From Sphingomonas kaistensis (GTDB lineage: Bacteria; Pseudomonadota; Alphaproteobacteria; Sphingomonadales; Sphingomonadaceae), in assembly GCF_036884275.1 (NCBI RefSeq), contig NZ_CP145607.1, positions 248,001 through 312,000 on the forward strand: DNA of 64,000 nucleotides, given 5' to 3'. The first letter of the stretch is position 1; the number at the start of each line of letters is the position of its first letter. The position numbers and the translations under genes are program-made. Below, piece after piece: positions 1 to 8,741 of this stretch. The notes below the pieces were generated by a model, which was not told the DNA's origin, ran no database searches, and saw only the letters and a list, made by a program, of their open reading frames with translations.

Positions 1-1020
1 CGCCGCGGTGATCGCGCTGATCTTGGCGGTAATATCGTCGGTCGCCCGCGCGGTCTGGCTGGCAAGGCTCTTCACTTCCTGCGCCACCACCGCAAAGCCG
101 CGCCCGGCATCGCCTGCCCGGGCCGCTTCGATGGTCGCGTTCAGCGCCAGGAGATTGGTCTGTCCTGCGATGTCGCGGATGAGGCCGAGGATCGATTCGA
201 TCGCCTCAACATGCGCCGACAGCGCCTGGCTGACCTTGACCGCCTGCGCCGCCTGGTCGCCCGCTCGAAGAGCCACGCCCGCGGCCGTTTCGACCTCCGA
301 GCGCGCATCCTCGATCGCGCGGATCAGCCCCGCCGCGGTATGCGCCGCTTCGCGCATCGCCACCGCCGACTGCTCGGCCGCCGCCGCCACTTCGCTGGTC
401 TTGCCCAGCATTCCGCGGGTCGCTGCCGCGGTCTGGCTCGACTGGCTGCGTAGCATGTCGCTGTCGCTGCTGGCGCGGGCCACCGAGGCCACCACCCGGC
501 GGTTGAATTCCTCGGCCTTGGCCTGCCGCTCGCCGTCATGCTTCTGCTGCTGGAAGTGAATGGCATGCGCCACGAACACGTCGATCTCGACCATGCTGAG
601 CTCGTGGATGGTCCGCGCCGCCGCCGCGCGATCGGCCGACTCGTCCATCAGCCGCCGGCTTGCCTCGACCATCGCCTCGGCTTCGCCCGACAGGCCGGCG
701 AGCAGGGTGGTCAGCGACACGTCCGCCGCCATCGCATCCTCGACATAGCGCTTGGCGGTATCGACCCACTTGGTCTGGGTCAGCCGCAGGAACTTGTCGC
801 GCAGATAGGGGACGATCCGCTCGGCCAGCTGCTCGAGCTTGGCGTCGTCGAACTGCTGGCGATGGCCGCCATGCTCGCGATACCGCTCCCAGAATTTGCG
901 CGCCACCGCGCGCTCGTCGCCCTGCACCAGCGTCCACAAGGCGGCCGCCCGTTCGGGAAGATCGCCCGCCGGGTCAAAGGCGCGAAGGCGGCGCTGGTGA
1001 GTGGCTTCACTGACGGGCAT
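1..1020 (-). CDS. Globin-coupled methyl-accepting chemotaxis protein (3' end outside window)
   Basis: Reading from the ATG at 1020, 340 codons stay open to the window edge. About the first 170 residues are helical and look like a protoglobin sensor domain. The part near the edge is the MCP signalling hairpin, with the typical run [20 protein letters not shown] and then [12 protein letters not shown]. There is no hydrophobic segment, so the receptor should be cytoplasmic and signal to CheA/CheW. The proximal heme histidine expected in the globin F helix is not evident: no His lies between about residues 50 and 135. AGGAG stands about 12 bases before the start. The call of a signalling domain is firm; the globin fold is inferred from helix pattern and length. 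Confidence 0.85.
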   Translation of the reverse strand, partial: MPVSEATHQRRLRAFDPAGDLPERAAALWTLVQGDERAVARKFWERYREHGGHRQQFDDAKLEQLAERIVPYLRDKFLRLTQTKWVDTAKRYVEDAMAADVSLTTLLAGLSGEAEAMVEASRRLMDESADRAAAARTIHELSMVEIDVFVAHAIHFQQQKHDGERQAKAEEFNRRVVASVARASSDSDMLRSQSSQTAAATRGMLGKTSEVAAAAEQSAVAMREAAHTAAGLIRAIEDARSEVETAAGVALRAGDQAAQAVKVSQALSAHVEAIESILGLIRDIAGQTNLLALNATIEAARAGDAGRGFAVVAQEVKSLASQTARATDDITAKISAITAA

Positions 1021-1199
1021 TGCGGCAATCACTCCTGGGCTTGAACTGTTGGCGTCCTGCCTAGGCGCGATTGGTTAAGAGGCGGTTAGGCCGCGCGGCC
1101 CCTGCGGCCTTTGGACTGCCTTGCCTCTCGGCCCCGTGCCGCCTAGTGCGAAGCGCATTCATCCAAGCCCTTTTCGCGTGGAGCCAATCGGACCGTCTT

Positions 1200-1610
1200 A
1201 TGGCGCGTAACACTGCAAGGCCGCTGTCGCCTCACCTCACCATCTGGCGCTGGGGCCCGCACATGCTGGTTTCCATCCTTCACCGCGCGACCGGCATCGG
1301 CCTGACCGTCGGCGGCCTGCTGCTGCTGACCTGGTTCATGCTGGCGCTGGCGGGCGGTGCGCAAGGGTGGGAGACATTTACCGGCTTCCTCAACTGGAAA
1401 CTCGGCCCGGTGCCGCTGATCCTGCTCGGACTGGTCGCGCTGACCTGGGCATTCTTCCAGCACACGCTGTCCGGCATCCGCCACCTCATCATGGACATCG
1501 GCGCCGGCTTTGAACTGCGGACCAACAAGACGATGGCCTACATGACCATGATCGGCTCGGTGCTGCTGACCGCGGTCTTCTGGGCCGTGCTGCTGGGGAA
1601 AGGCGCATGA
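1200..1610 (+). CDS. sdhC: Succinate dehydrogenase cytochrome b556 subunit
   Basis: This 136-residue integral membrane subunit of complex II anchors the enzyme and binds heme b and ubiquinone. It begins MARNTARPLSPHLTIWRW, carries the family segment SILHRATGIGL, has three hydrophobic segments, and contains the HTLSGIRHLIMDIG stretch that holds the heme-ligand histidine region. An upstream in-frame start exists, but the conserved PLSPHL start region and normal family length favour the ATG at 1200. It overlaps sdhD by four bases (ATGA), so the two are translationally coupled. Confidence 0.95.
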   Translation: MARNTARPLSPHLTIWRWGPHMLVSILHRATGIGLTVGGLLLLTWFMLALAGGAQGWETFTGFLNWKLGPVPLILLGLVALTWAFFQHTLSGIRHLIMDIGAGFELRTNKTMAYMTMIGSVLLTAVFWAVLLGKGA

Positions 1611-2032
1611 CCGGCCCGAAGAACCTCGGCGGCCAGGACCGCAATGCGATCGCCGACGGCAAGACCCCCCTCGGCCGCGTGCGCGGATTGGGCTCGGCCG
1701 GTCACGGCGGCGAACATTGGATCAAGGAGCGCGTCTCCTCGGCCGCACTGCTGCTGCTCGGCACCTGGTTCCTGGTCTCGCTGCTGCTGCTTCCCGACCT
1801 TCAGCCCTCGACCCTCGTCGGCTGGCTGAGCGGCCCGTTCGGCTTCGTGCCGATGGCGCTGTTCGTCTACCTTTGCTTCGAGCACAGCCTCGAAGGTGTG
1901 AAGGTGGTCATCGACGATTACCAGGGTGACGAAGGCGGCCGCATGACGTGGCATCTCGTCAGCCTCTTCCTACATGTAGGGGCCGGGGCGCTCGCCCTGT
2001 TCGCCCTCGCCCGCATCGCGTTCGGAGCCTGA
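1607..2032 (+). CDS. sdhD: Succinate dehydrogenase hydrophobic membrane anchor subunit
   Basis: The 141-residue second membrane anchor of complex II. After a polar N-terminus with GHGGEHWIKERVSS, three hydrophobic segments follow, and the EHSLEGVKVVIDDY stretch matches the SdhD heme/quinone region. It starts inside the sdhC stop codon and ends six bases before sdhA, as expected for the sdhCDA order of alphaproteobacteria. Confidence 0.93.
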   Translation: MTGPKNLGGQDRNAIADGKTPLGRVRGLGSAGHGGEHWIKERVSSAALLLLGTWFLVSLLLLPDLQPSTLVGWLSGPFGFVPMALFVYLCFEHSLEGVKVVIDDYQGDEGGRMTWHLVSLFLHVGAGALALFALARIAFGA

Positions 2033-2038
2033 TCCCCC

Positions 2039-3841
2039 ATGAGTGCCGCCTACCAGATCATCGATCATGTCTATGACGTCGTTGTCGTCGGCGCGGGCGG
2101 CGCGGGCCTGCGCGCTACCATGGGCGCGGCCGAAAAAGGGTTGAAGACCGCCTGCGTCACCAAGGTGTTTCCGACCCGCAGCCATACGGTCGCGGCGCAG
2201 GGCGGCATCGCCGCCTCACTCGGCAACATGGGTCCGGACCACTGGACCTGGCACATGTACGACACCGTCAAGGGCTCCGACTGGCTCGGCGACCAGGACG
2301 CGATCGAATATCTTTGCCGTGAAGCACCCGCGGCGGTCTACGAGCTCGAGCATGCCGGCCTGCCGTTCAGCCGCACCGACGAAGGCAAGATCTACCAGCG
2401 CGCGTTCGGCGGCATGACCCAGAACATGGGCGAAGGCCCCGCCGCGCAGCGCACCTGCGCCGCCGCCGACCGCACCGGTCATGCGATGCTGCACACGCTG
2501 TACCAGCAGAGCCTGCGCTATGACGCTGACTTCTTCGTCGAATATTTCGCGCTCGACCTGATCATGGTCGACGGCGAATGCCGCGGCCTGATGGCGCTGT
2601 GCATGGAAGACGGCTCGATCCATCGCTTCCGCGCGCAGGCGGTGGTGCTGGCGACCGGCGGCTATGGCCGCTGCTATTTCTCGGCCACTTCGGCGCACAC
2701 CTGCACCGGCGACGGCAATGCCATGGTGCTCCGCGCCGGCCTGCCGCTGCAGGACATGGAATTCGTCCAGTTCCACCCGACCGGCATCTACGGCGCCGGC
2801 GTCCTCATCACCGAAGGCGCGCGCGGCGAAGGCGGCTATCTCACCAATTCCGCCGGTGAGCGGTTCATGGAACGCTACGCCCCGTCGGCCAAGGACCTCG
2901 CCAGCCGCGACGTCGTGTCACGCTCGATGGCGATGGAAATTCGCGAAGGCCGCGGCGTCGGCAAGGAGAAGGACCACATCTTCCTTCACCTCGACCATAT
3001 CGATCCCAAGATCTTGGCCGAGCGCCTGCCCGGCATCACCGAGACCGCCAAGATCTTCGCCGGCGTCGACATGACCCGCGAACCGATCCCGGTCACGCCG
3101 ACCGTCCACTACAACATGGGCGGTATTCCCACGAACTATCACGGCGAAGTCGTGACGCTGAAGGACGGCAATCCCGACGCCGTCGTCCCCGGCCTTTTCG
3201 CGGTCGGTGAAGCGGCCTGCGTCAGCGTCCACGGCGCCAACCGCTTGGGCTCGAACAGCCTGATCGACCTCGTCGTCTTCGGCCGCGCCGCGGGCCTGCG
3301 CCTCGGTGAGATCCTCAAGCCAAGCGCCGCGCAGAACATGCTGCCGGGCGACAGCGCCGACCTGTCGCTGACCCGTCTCGACAAGTTCCGCCATGCCGAC
3401 GGCGGCACCACTACCGCCCAGCTCCGCAACGAGATGCAGCGCACCATGCAGGCCGATTGCGCCGTCTTCCGGACCGAACGCACGCTCGCCGAAGGCGTCG
3501 ACAAGATCGACCGCATCTATCGCGGTCTGGGCGACGTCAAGGTCACCGACCGCAGCCTGATCTGGAACACCGATCTGGTCGAGACCATGGAGCTCGACAA
3601 TATGCTCGGCCAGGCGGTCGTCACCATGCACAGCGCCAGCAACCGCAAGGAAAGCCGCGGCGCGCACATGCACGAGGACTTCCCCGATCGCGACGACGCG
3701 AACTGGATGAAGCACACCGCCGCCTGGTTCGACGGTTGGGGCGGCACCGGCGGCGGCGTCAAGATCGACTACCGCCCGGTCCACGACTACACGCTCACCG
3801 ACGAGATCGGCTACATCAAGCCAAAGGCGCGGGTGTACTAA
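2039..3841 (+). CDS. sdhA: Succinate dehydrogenase flavoprotein subunit
   Basis: This 600-residue catalytic subunit oxidises succinate to fumarate with covalently bound FAD. Visible features are the dinucleotide-binding GAGGAG at about 18-23, the FAD-linking His in [10 protein letters not shown] at about residue 49, the FQFHPTG motif, the active-site region TEGARGEGG, and [20 protein letters not shown] near residue 400. Length is full. The iron-sulfur subunit gene sdhB, normally next in sphingomonads, does not follow; the next gene encodes a SUKH-domain protein. Confidence 0.98.
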   Translation: MSAAYQIIDHVYDVVVVGAGGAGLRATMGAAEKGLKTACVTKVFPTRSHTVAAQGGIAASLGNMGPDHWTWHMYDTVKGSDWLGDQDAIEYLCREAPAAVYELEHAGLPFSRTDEGKIYQRAFGGMTQNMGEGPAAQRTCAAADRTGHAMLHTLYQQSLRYDADFFVEYFALDLIMVDGECRGLMALCMEDGSIHRFRAQAVVLATGGYGRCYFSATSAHTCTGDGNAMVLRAGLPLQDMEFVQFHPTGIYGAGVLITEGARGEGGYLTNSAGERFMERYAPSAKDLASRDVVSRSMAMEIREGRGVGKEKDHIFLHLDHIDPKILAERLPGITETAKIFAGVDMTREPIPVTPTVHYNMGGIPTNYHGEVVTLKDGNPDAVVPGLFAVGEAACVSVHGANRLGSNSLIDLVVFGRAAGLRLGEILKPSAAQNMLPGDSADLSLTRLDKFRHADGGTTTAQLRNEMQRTMQADCAVFRTERTLAEGVDKIDRIYRGLGDVKVTDRSLIWNTDLVETMELDNMLGQAVVTMHSASNRKESRGAHMHEDFPDRDDANWMKHTAAWFDGWGGTGGGVKIDYRPVHDYTLTDEIGYIKPKARVY

Positions 3842-3892
3842 GGCCACCGGGCAAACGCTCGCATTTGACGGTGTCTTAACCCGGAGGCACCT

Positions 3893-3916
3893 ATGCTTTC
3901 GCGATGCGAGAGATGA
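3893..3916 (+). CDS. Possible 7-codon leader ORF before the SUKH gene
   Basis: GGAGG at 3883-3887 is five bases before an ATG that opens a seven-codon frame, MLSRCER, ending in TGA at 3914-3916. That stop overlaps an ATG (3913) lying in the frame of the following SMI1/KNR4 gene as ATGA. This is the best ribosome-binding site in the region, and it serves the short frame better than the long one. It could be a coupling mini-ORF or a chance frame. Confidence 0.3.
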   Translation: MLSRCER

Positions 3917-4653
3917 CGGACGAGCTGCTGGCAAGGATTGCGGCCAAAGCCGCCGATCCCAAGCGCCGCTACATGAAGGCGGCCGAGGACGAGGCGCGCA
4001 TCATATTGCCGGTCGAGGAAATCGAACGGCGCGAAGAAGCCTGGACCCGGCGAAATCTCATCAAGTCCGCGGCGGCCCGCGGACAGGAGATGTCCGCCGA
4101 GGAAGTGGAGGGCTATCTCGCCGAATGGCGTGCCAGCCGCGAAGCCGCCCGATTGGCGATGGAGGCGCAAATGCGTGCCTGGGGTCAGACTCCGCCCGCG
4201 ACCAGGAGCTTCATCGAAACGGACACCCATATCGGCGTCTCGTCCGACCCGCCCGGCGCCAAGCCGTTGCAGCCGCCTCCCACCGAGAGCGACTGGAAGG
4301 AACTGGAACAGATCGTCGGGCGAGCGATGCCCGAAGACCTCAAGACGCTGTACACGATCTCGGACGGCGGCTTCGGACCAGGCTTTTCCGGGCTTCATCC
4401 GGTCCAGAAAATCGGCAGCTATTGCGAAGATTTTCGCCGCCGAGGCCCCGATTATTGCGGCACCATCACCTACCCCGCCAGCTTCGTCCCGCTGGCGACG
4501 GAGGTGCTCGACTATCACCTCGACCTCGACACCGGCCGGATCATTTCAAGTAATCAGAACTGGGACAATGACGGGCTCGATGCCGAAGACATCTACGACA
4601 TCGCCTTTCAAAGCCTCGCCGAGATGATGGAAAATTGGGCGGCGGCGGACTGA
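3904..4653 (+). CDS. SMI1/KNR4 (SUKH) family protein
   Basis: A 249-residue soluble protein. The first 120 residues are charged and helical. The C-terminal half looks like a SUKH fold: WKELEQIVGRAMPEDLKTLY, then ISDGGFGPGFSG, and a tail with two acidic clusters around NWDNDGLDAEDIYD. SUKH proteins include immunity proteins of polymorphic toxins, but many are housekeeping or of unknown role, and no toxin gene is adjacent. The ATG at 3904 gives this length; an ATG at 3913 is coupled to the short leader frame. It lies 62 bases after sdhA, in the place where sdhB would be expected. Confidence 0.75.
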   Translation: MREMTDELLARIAAKAADPKRRYMKAAEDEARIILPVEEIERREEAWTRRNLIKSAAARGQEMSAEEVEGYLAEWRASREAARLAMEAQMRAWGQTPPATRSFIETDTHIGVSSDPPGAKPLQPPPTESDWKELEQIVGRAMPEDLKTLYTISDGGFGPGFSGLHPVQKIGSYCEDFRRRGPDYCGTITYPASFVPLATEVLDYHLDLDTGRIISSNQNWDNDGLDAEDIYDIAFQSLAEMMENWAAAD

Positions 4654-5109
4654 TACGCAGGGCCCCTGATCCGTTCAGGTCCATTTGCCTAATCGGAGCG
4701 GGTTTAGCTCCACCTCCTCTCATCGGAGGCAGCCTTTCTATCGTTAACGAAGCGCGCGACCATGCGCGTCGCTTAAAGGGAAAGCGGGCGCTGCGTCGAT
4801 GCGCGCACTGCCCACAAACAAAAAGATGATGCGCGCGCTCTGGCCGTTGATTCAGCGCAATTCGACAGGCCTATCCCACCAAGCTTCAGGTTTGCGGGCT
4901 TACGTTACTCAAGCTCGTCTGTGCCAGTTTGACACTAACGAAATTTGGGAACGACTTGAGTTAGTCATGGTTGAACCGTAAAAGATAAACGAATCGTTAA
5001 CGGGCTTAGACGGTCGATCAGCATTTGCTCAACGATCGCGCGACAATTGGAAGCGGTAAGTCGAACCGGCGAGCATGCAGTCAGGCCCGCCAAGCAAGGA
5101 AGAAAACCG
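4654..5109 (+). other. 456-bp intergenic region, no gene seen
   Basis: No convincing reading frame on either strand. The stretch is noticeably more AT-rich than its surroundings, with two GTTAAC sites. A TTGACA at 4929-4934 could be a -35 element, but 17 bases on only a poor -10 (CGACTT) is found. AAGGAAG at 5096-5102 is the ribosome-binding site of the following gene. The region presumably carries that gene's promoter and may hide a small RNA. Confidence 0.5.
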
Positions 5110-5814
5110 ATGAACAAGACAGTTCTGGCCTTTGCATTGGCAGCGAGCAGCCTGGTCGCAAGTCCGGCCATGGCGGCCAACCTGCTTCCCGACGCCTCGC
5201 AGGTTCAGTTCACGGCGATTGACGCGGCGACCCGCGGCACCCTGCTTGCCAGCACCGAGACGGGCACCACTGGCGCGACCACCTATTCGGGTTTCCTGCG
5301 CAGCGCGGTTTATCTCAACACGCTCGGCACGCTCGACTTCTATTATCAGGTCGCCATCAACTCCATCAATCCGGGTGACGAGGTCTTCAACCTGACCGCG
5401 TCCAACTTCATGGGCTTCACAGTCGATGCCCTGGTCGATGGAACCGATTTCGACGGCGCCGGCATCTTCACCGCCGCCAACAACCCGAACCTGCAGGGCC
5501 CTGCGGGTTCGACGACCACCGCGTCGCGCAACGGCAGCGGTTCGGTCGTGCGGGCTGACTTCGGTGCCAACGGCCTGGAAGGCGCGGGTCAGACCAGCGC
5601 CACCTACATCTTCCGCACCAATGCGACCAACTACAGCCTTGGTGGCACGTTCACGACGCAGGACGGCTCGGTCGCGCAGCGCCCGAATTTCCAGCCGATC
5701 GCCGCGGTGCCGGAACCGGCAACCTGGGCGATGATGCTGGTCGGCTTTGGCGCCATCGGAGCCTCGATGCGTCGTCGTCGGCGCGCGTCGGCCAAGGCGA
5801 TGCAGTTCGCCTGA
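5110..5814 (+). CDS. Secreted PEPxxWA-CTERM sorting domain protein
   Basis: A 234-residue secreted protein. The signal peptide MNKTVLAFALAASSL ends at about AMA-ANLL. The middle is Thr/Asn/Gly-rich and of unknown function. The C-terminus has the sorting signal VPEPATWAMMLVGFGAIGAS and then an Arg cluster: motif, membrane helix, basic tail. Such signals are processed by exosortase-like enzymes and are linked to surface display with exopolysaccharide; no exosortase gene is in this window. The ATG is preceded by AAGGAAG; an upstream in-frame start would bury the signal peptide and was rejected. A clear terminator follows. Confidence 0.88.
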   Translation: MNKTVLAFALAASSLVASPAMAANLLPDASQVQFTAIDAATRGTLLASTETGTTGATTYSGFLRSAVYLNTLGTLDFYYQVAINSINPGDEVFNLTASNFMGFTVDALVDGTDFDGAGIFTAANNPNLQGPAGSTTTASRNGSGSVVRADFGANGLEGAGQTSATYIFRTNATNYSLGGTFTTQDGSVAQRPNFQPIAAVPEPATWAMMLVGFGAIGASMRRRRRASAKAMQFA

Positions 5815-5836
5815 TCAAGGCTTTTTCAGACGAATG

Positions 5837-5864
5837 AGGGCGGTGCGAAAGCGCCGCCCTTTTT
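5837..5864 (+). terminator. Rho-independent terminator after the PEP-CTERM gene
   Basis: AGGGCGGTGC, a GAAA loop and GCGCCGCCCT form a ten-pair stem with one G-T wobble, followed directly by TTTT. It lies 23 bases after the stop codon of the gene ending at 5814. Confidence 0.9.
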
Positions 5865-6022
5865 CGTTGAGGCTACCGCCAAATGATCGTGTGCCCGCCA
5901 GGCAAGCCGGTACGCCGCCCCTGGTCCAAGCCGCCACAGCACCGATTACGGTGCTTGCCCTCGTTCGCTGTAGGGCCGGAAGGGATACGTCAGCCTCCAC
6001 AGCGACATTCGCGCCCCGGGCC

Positions 6023-6745
6023 TCAGCTCGGACGAGCGCCTTGTTCCGCGTCGCCGGCCTCGGCCTCATTCGTGCCGGCACCGGCTCCTATTCCAAGCCC
6101 GATCCCGCCGATGGCCATGCCGCCGCCCATGCCCATGCCTCCGCCGCCGCCACGAGTCCCGTCGCCTCCGCCGCCCCGCCCTTTGCCCCCGCCCGAGCTT
6201 GCCGGACGGGTTGGACCCTGAAAAGGAATGGTGGCCGCCAAGTCGTCCGGAATGGGATCGAGCTGCAAGGCACGACGGACATAATCGCGCAGCGACACCA
6301 CCAGCTCATGCGTATGCACCTTGCGCCCCGCGACCAGATCGCGCGCCGCGCGCTCGGCCAGCCGCACATGCTCGTCGGTGCCGAGCAACAGCACATCGGC
6401 CAGCGCTGCTTCCACCGCATCGCGGATCCGACGCGAGCGGTCCGACCCCAGCGCCTCGGGCGACAGATCTACCGCCCGCTCTTCATCGCCAGCGGCCTTT
6501 TGCCGAAGATCGCGCAAGTGCGACGGGTCCACCGCAAGGTCGCCGGTGAACGACCCGCCCAGCGTCCGATATGCCGCAATCAGCGTGCGCAGCCGCTCGT
6601 TGATCTGCCGATTCATCCGCTCGCGGCGCTGCTGGATGGTCATCATCACCAGCAGGCGAATGCCGACCCCGATCAGGGTTACCAGCGCAATTCCGCCGAT
6701 CGAAAGCAGGATGCCGTGCCAGGAACTCAGATCCATGAACCGCAC
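6023..6745 (-). CDS. Membrane-anchored protein with glycine-rich tail, unknown function
   Basis: A 240-residue protein not recognised as a named family. One hydrophobic segment lies at about residues 10-35 (WHGILLSIGGIALVTLIGVG), followed by a charged helical cytoplasmic domain of about 140 residues rich in Arg and Glu, and a low-complexity tail of Gly and Met. The GTG at 6745 has GGGAG six bases upstream; the ATG at 6736 is the alternative. The glycine-rich tail could be flexible or aggregation-prone. Confidence 0.65.
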   Translation of the reverse strand: MRFMDLSSWHGILLSIGGIALVTLIGVGIRLLVMMTIQQRRERMNRQINERLRTLIAAYRTLGGSFTGDLAVDPSHLRDLRQKAAGDEERAVDLSPEALGSDRSRRIRDAVEAALADVLLLGTDEHVRLAERAARDLVAGRKVHTHELVVSLRDYVRRALQLDPIPDDLAATIPFQGPTRPASSGGGKGRGGGGDGTRGGGGGMGMGGGMAIGGIGLGIGAGAGTNEAEAGDAEQGARPS

Positions 6746-6776
6746 CCGGCTCTCCCGCAGCGTCGACTAATGTTTA

Positions 6777-6808
6777 CTTCCGGCGCAGCACTATGGCTGC
6801 GCCGGAAG
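6777..6808 (-). terminator. Strong 13-bp hairpin between two minus-strand genes
   Basis: CTTCCGGCGCAGC and GCTGCGCCGGAAG pair perfectly around a six-base loop. It lies 12 bases downstream of the 29-residue gene and upstream of the glycine-rich protein gene. No T-run follows on either strand, so it may stabilise RNA or attenuate rather than terminate. Confidence 0.5.
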
Positions 6809-6820
6809 GGAAATCGTCTT

Positions 6821-6910
6821 TCAGTAGCGGCGGACGCCGGGGCGGCGGCCCCCGGACAGGCGCTTCATCAGGTAGCTCAGACCAAAGGTCATCAGCAGGC
6901 GTCGCAACAT
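6821..6910 (-). CDS. 29-residue basic small protein
   Basis: The frame is MLRRLLMTFGLSYL, then MKRLSGG and RRPGVRRY, 29 residues. AAAGGAGA stands about seven bases before the ATG, one of the best ribosome-binding sites in the window. The peptide has a short hydrophobic part flanked by eight Arg/Lys residues, so membrane-surface binding is plausible. It sits alone between prfC and a hairpin. I know no named family; the evidence is the ribosome-binding site, defined stop and following hairpin. Confidence 0.6.
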   Translation of the reverse strand: MLRRLLMTFGLSYLMKRLSGGRRPGVRRY

Positions 6911-6975
6911 GAGTGTTCTCCTTTGGAAGGAGGAGCGGCTGCGGTGGGGCTTTGGTTCCGGATACCCCCTTTGGA

Positions 6976-8604
6976 TCAGCTCCGCTCGCGCACCGCGCTG
7001 AAGGTGATCGCCGGCCATTCCTGCTCGAACCGGCCATGCTCCCACGCATTGCGCATCAGCAGCACCGGCACGCCGTCCTGGTCCTCGGCCATGTTCGAGC
7101 GCAGCGCTTCGGTCAGCTTCTTGAGTTCGGCCGGATCGTCCGCCCGGACCCACCGCGCGACCTCGTAGGGCGACGGCTCGAACTCGAGCTTCGCGCCATA
7201 TTCCTGCTCTAGCCGGGTCTGCAGCACGTCCAATTGCAGCTCGCCGATGACACCCACGATCCAGGCCGACCCGAGCGCCGGCTTGAACAAGCGGATGACG
7301 CCCTCTTCCGCCAGATCGGCAAGGCCGCGCCGCATCTGCTTGACCTTGAGCGGATCGCTCAATCGGACCCGGCGCAGGATTTCGGGCGCAAAGTCGGGCA
7401 GCCCGGTGAACACGGTCTCGCCCTTCTCAGTCAGCGTGTCGCCGACGCGCAGCGTGCCGTGGTTCGGGATGCCGACGATGTCGCCGGCCACTGCGCCATG
7501 CGCCAGCTCGCGGTCGCGGGCGAAGAAGGTGATCGGGTTATGCAGCGCCAGCGCCTTGCCGCCGCGACTGTTCAGCACCTTCATGCCGCGCGTCAGCTTG
7601 CCCGAGCAGATGCGCACAAACGCCACCCGGTCGCGGTGATTGGGGTCCATGTTGGCCTGCACCTTGAACACGAAGCCGGTCAGGCGCGGTTCGGCCGGAT
7701 CGATCGGGGCGGGCCGCGCAGGCTGCGGCTGCGGCGGCGGACCGTCGTCGGCCAGGATATCGAGCAACTGCTCGATCCCGAAGCCCCGAAGCGCGCTGCC
7801 GAATACCACCGGCGTCAGGTCGCCCGAGCGGAAGGCGGCAAGGTCGAACTCGGGATAGGAAGCGAGCGCGAGCCCGCCTTCCTCGCTGAGGCTGGCCGCG
7901 GCGTCCGCCGGAATGGCGGCGGCAATCGCCGGATCGTCGACCGCCGCCGCATCGACCCAGCGTCCCGGCGCCACGCCGTCGCTGCGGTCGACCACCAGCA
8001 GTTGGGAGCGGCGCAGGTCGTACAGGCCGTGGAACAGCCCGCCGATGCCGGTCGGCCAATTCTGCGGGCTGACATCGAGCTGAAGCACTTCGGCGATCTC
8101 GTCGAGCAGCTCGAACGGGCTCTTGCCCTCGCGGTCGACCTTGTTGACGAAGGTGACGATCGGCACGTTCCGGATGCGGCAGACTTCGAACAATTTGCGG
8201 GTCTGCGGCTCGATACCCTTGGCGGCGTCGATCACCATGATTGCGCAATCCACCGCGGTCAGCGTGCGATAGGTGTCTTCGCTGAAATCCTGGTGCCCCG
8301 GCGTATCGAGCAGGTTGAACAGGATATCGCCGCGCTGAAACGTCATCACCGAGCTGGTGACCGAGATGCCGCGCTGCTGCTCGATCTTCATCCAGTCCGA
8401 CCGCGCCCGCCGCCGGTCGCCGCGCGCCTTGACCTCGCCCGCTTCGTGCACCGCGCCGGCGGCATGCAGCAGGCTCTCGGTCAGCGTGGTCTTGCCCGCG
8501 TCCGGGTGCGAGATGATCGCAAAGGTCCGCCGCTCCAGCGCGCTGAAGGACGTGTCGCCGCCGCCGCGAACCGCGTCGCCGAGGGTGTTGGTCTCAAGGT
8601 TCAA
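6976..8604 (-). CDS. prfC: Peptide chain release factor 3
   Basis: A GTPase that recycles RF1/RF2 from the ribosome after termination. It carries RRTFAIISHPDAGKTTLTES (G1), GISVTSS (G2), DTPGHQDFSEDTYR (G3) and VNKVDREGKSPFE (G4), then an EF-Tu-like beta barrel and the RF3-type C-terminal domain. The TTG at 8604 is chosen because AGGAG is seven bases upstream; it gives 542 residues, close to the usual 530. An in-frame ATG at 8694 has no ribosome-binding site and would add 30 poorly conserved residues. Confidence 0.95.
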   Translation of the reverse strand: MNLETNTLGDAVRGGGDTSFSALERRTFAIISHPDAGKTTLTESLLHAAGAVHEAGEVKARGDRRRARSDWMKIEQQRGISVTSSVMTFQRGDILFNLLDTPGHQDFSEDTYRTLTAVDCAIMVIDAAKGIEPQTRKLFEVCRIRNVPIVTFVNKVDREGKSPFELLDEIAEVLQLDVSPQNWPTGIGGLFHGLYDLRRSQLLVVDRSDGVAPGRWVDAAAVDDPAIAAAIPADAAASLSEEGGLALASYPEFDLAAFRSGDLTPVVFGSALRGFGIEQLLDILADDGPPPQPQPARPAPIDPAEPRLTGFVFKVQANMDPNHRDRVAFVRICSGKLTRGMKVLNSRGGKALALHNPITFFARDRELAHGAVAGDIVGIPNHGTLRVGDTLTEKGETVFTGLPDFAPEILRRVRLSDPLKVKQMRRGLADLAEEGVIRLFKPALGSAWIVGVIGELQLDVLQTRLEQEYGAKLEFEPSPYEVARWVRADDPAELKKLTEALRSNMAEDQDGVPVLLMRNAWEHGRFEQEWPAITFSAVRERS

Positions 8605-8741
8605 GAAGGCGCTCCTGCCCGGCCGTCCGGGGCCGAGTGATTCTGTTTGCGGCCATTTAGGGCAAGTCGTCCGCGAAACGAAGGGGCAGGCCATCGCGGC
8701 CCCTTGGGAAACGCCGCCACCTCGGCTAAGCGCGACCGCTT

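Noticed and set aside
4929..4957. Promoter TTGACA with 17-base spacer
   Set aside because: The -10 (CGACTT) is too poor to call as a feature; noted in the intergenic entry.
5747..7168. 473-codon plus-strand frame
   Set aside because: Covers a terminator and three minus-strand genes; composition is not protein-like.
7234..8640. 468-codon frame opposite prfC
   Set aside because: Antisense to all GTPase motifs of prfC; Arg/Ala/Gln-rich noise.
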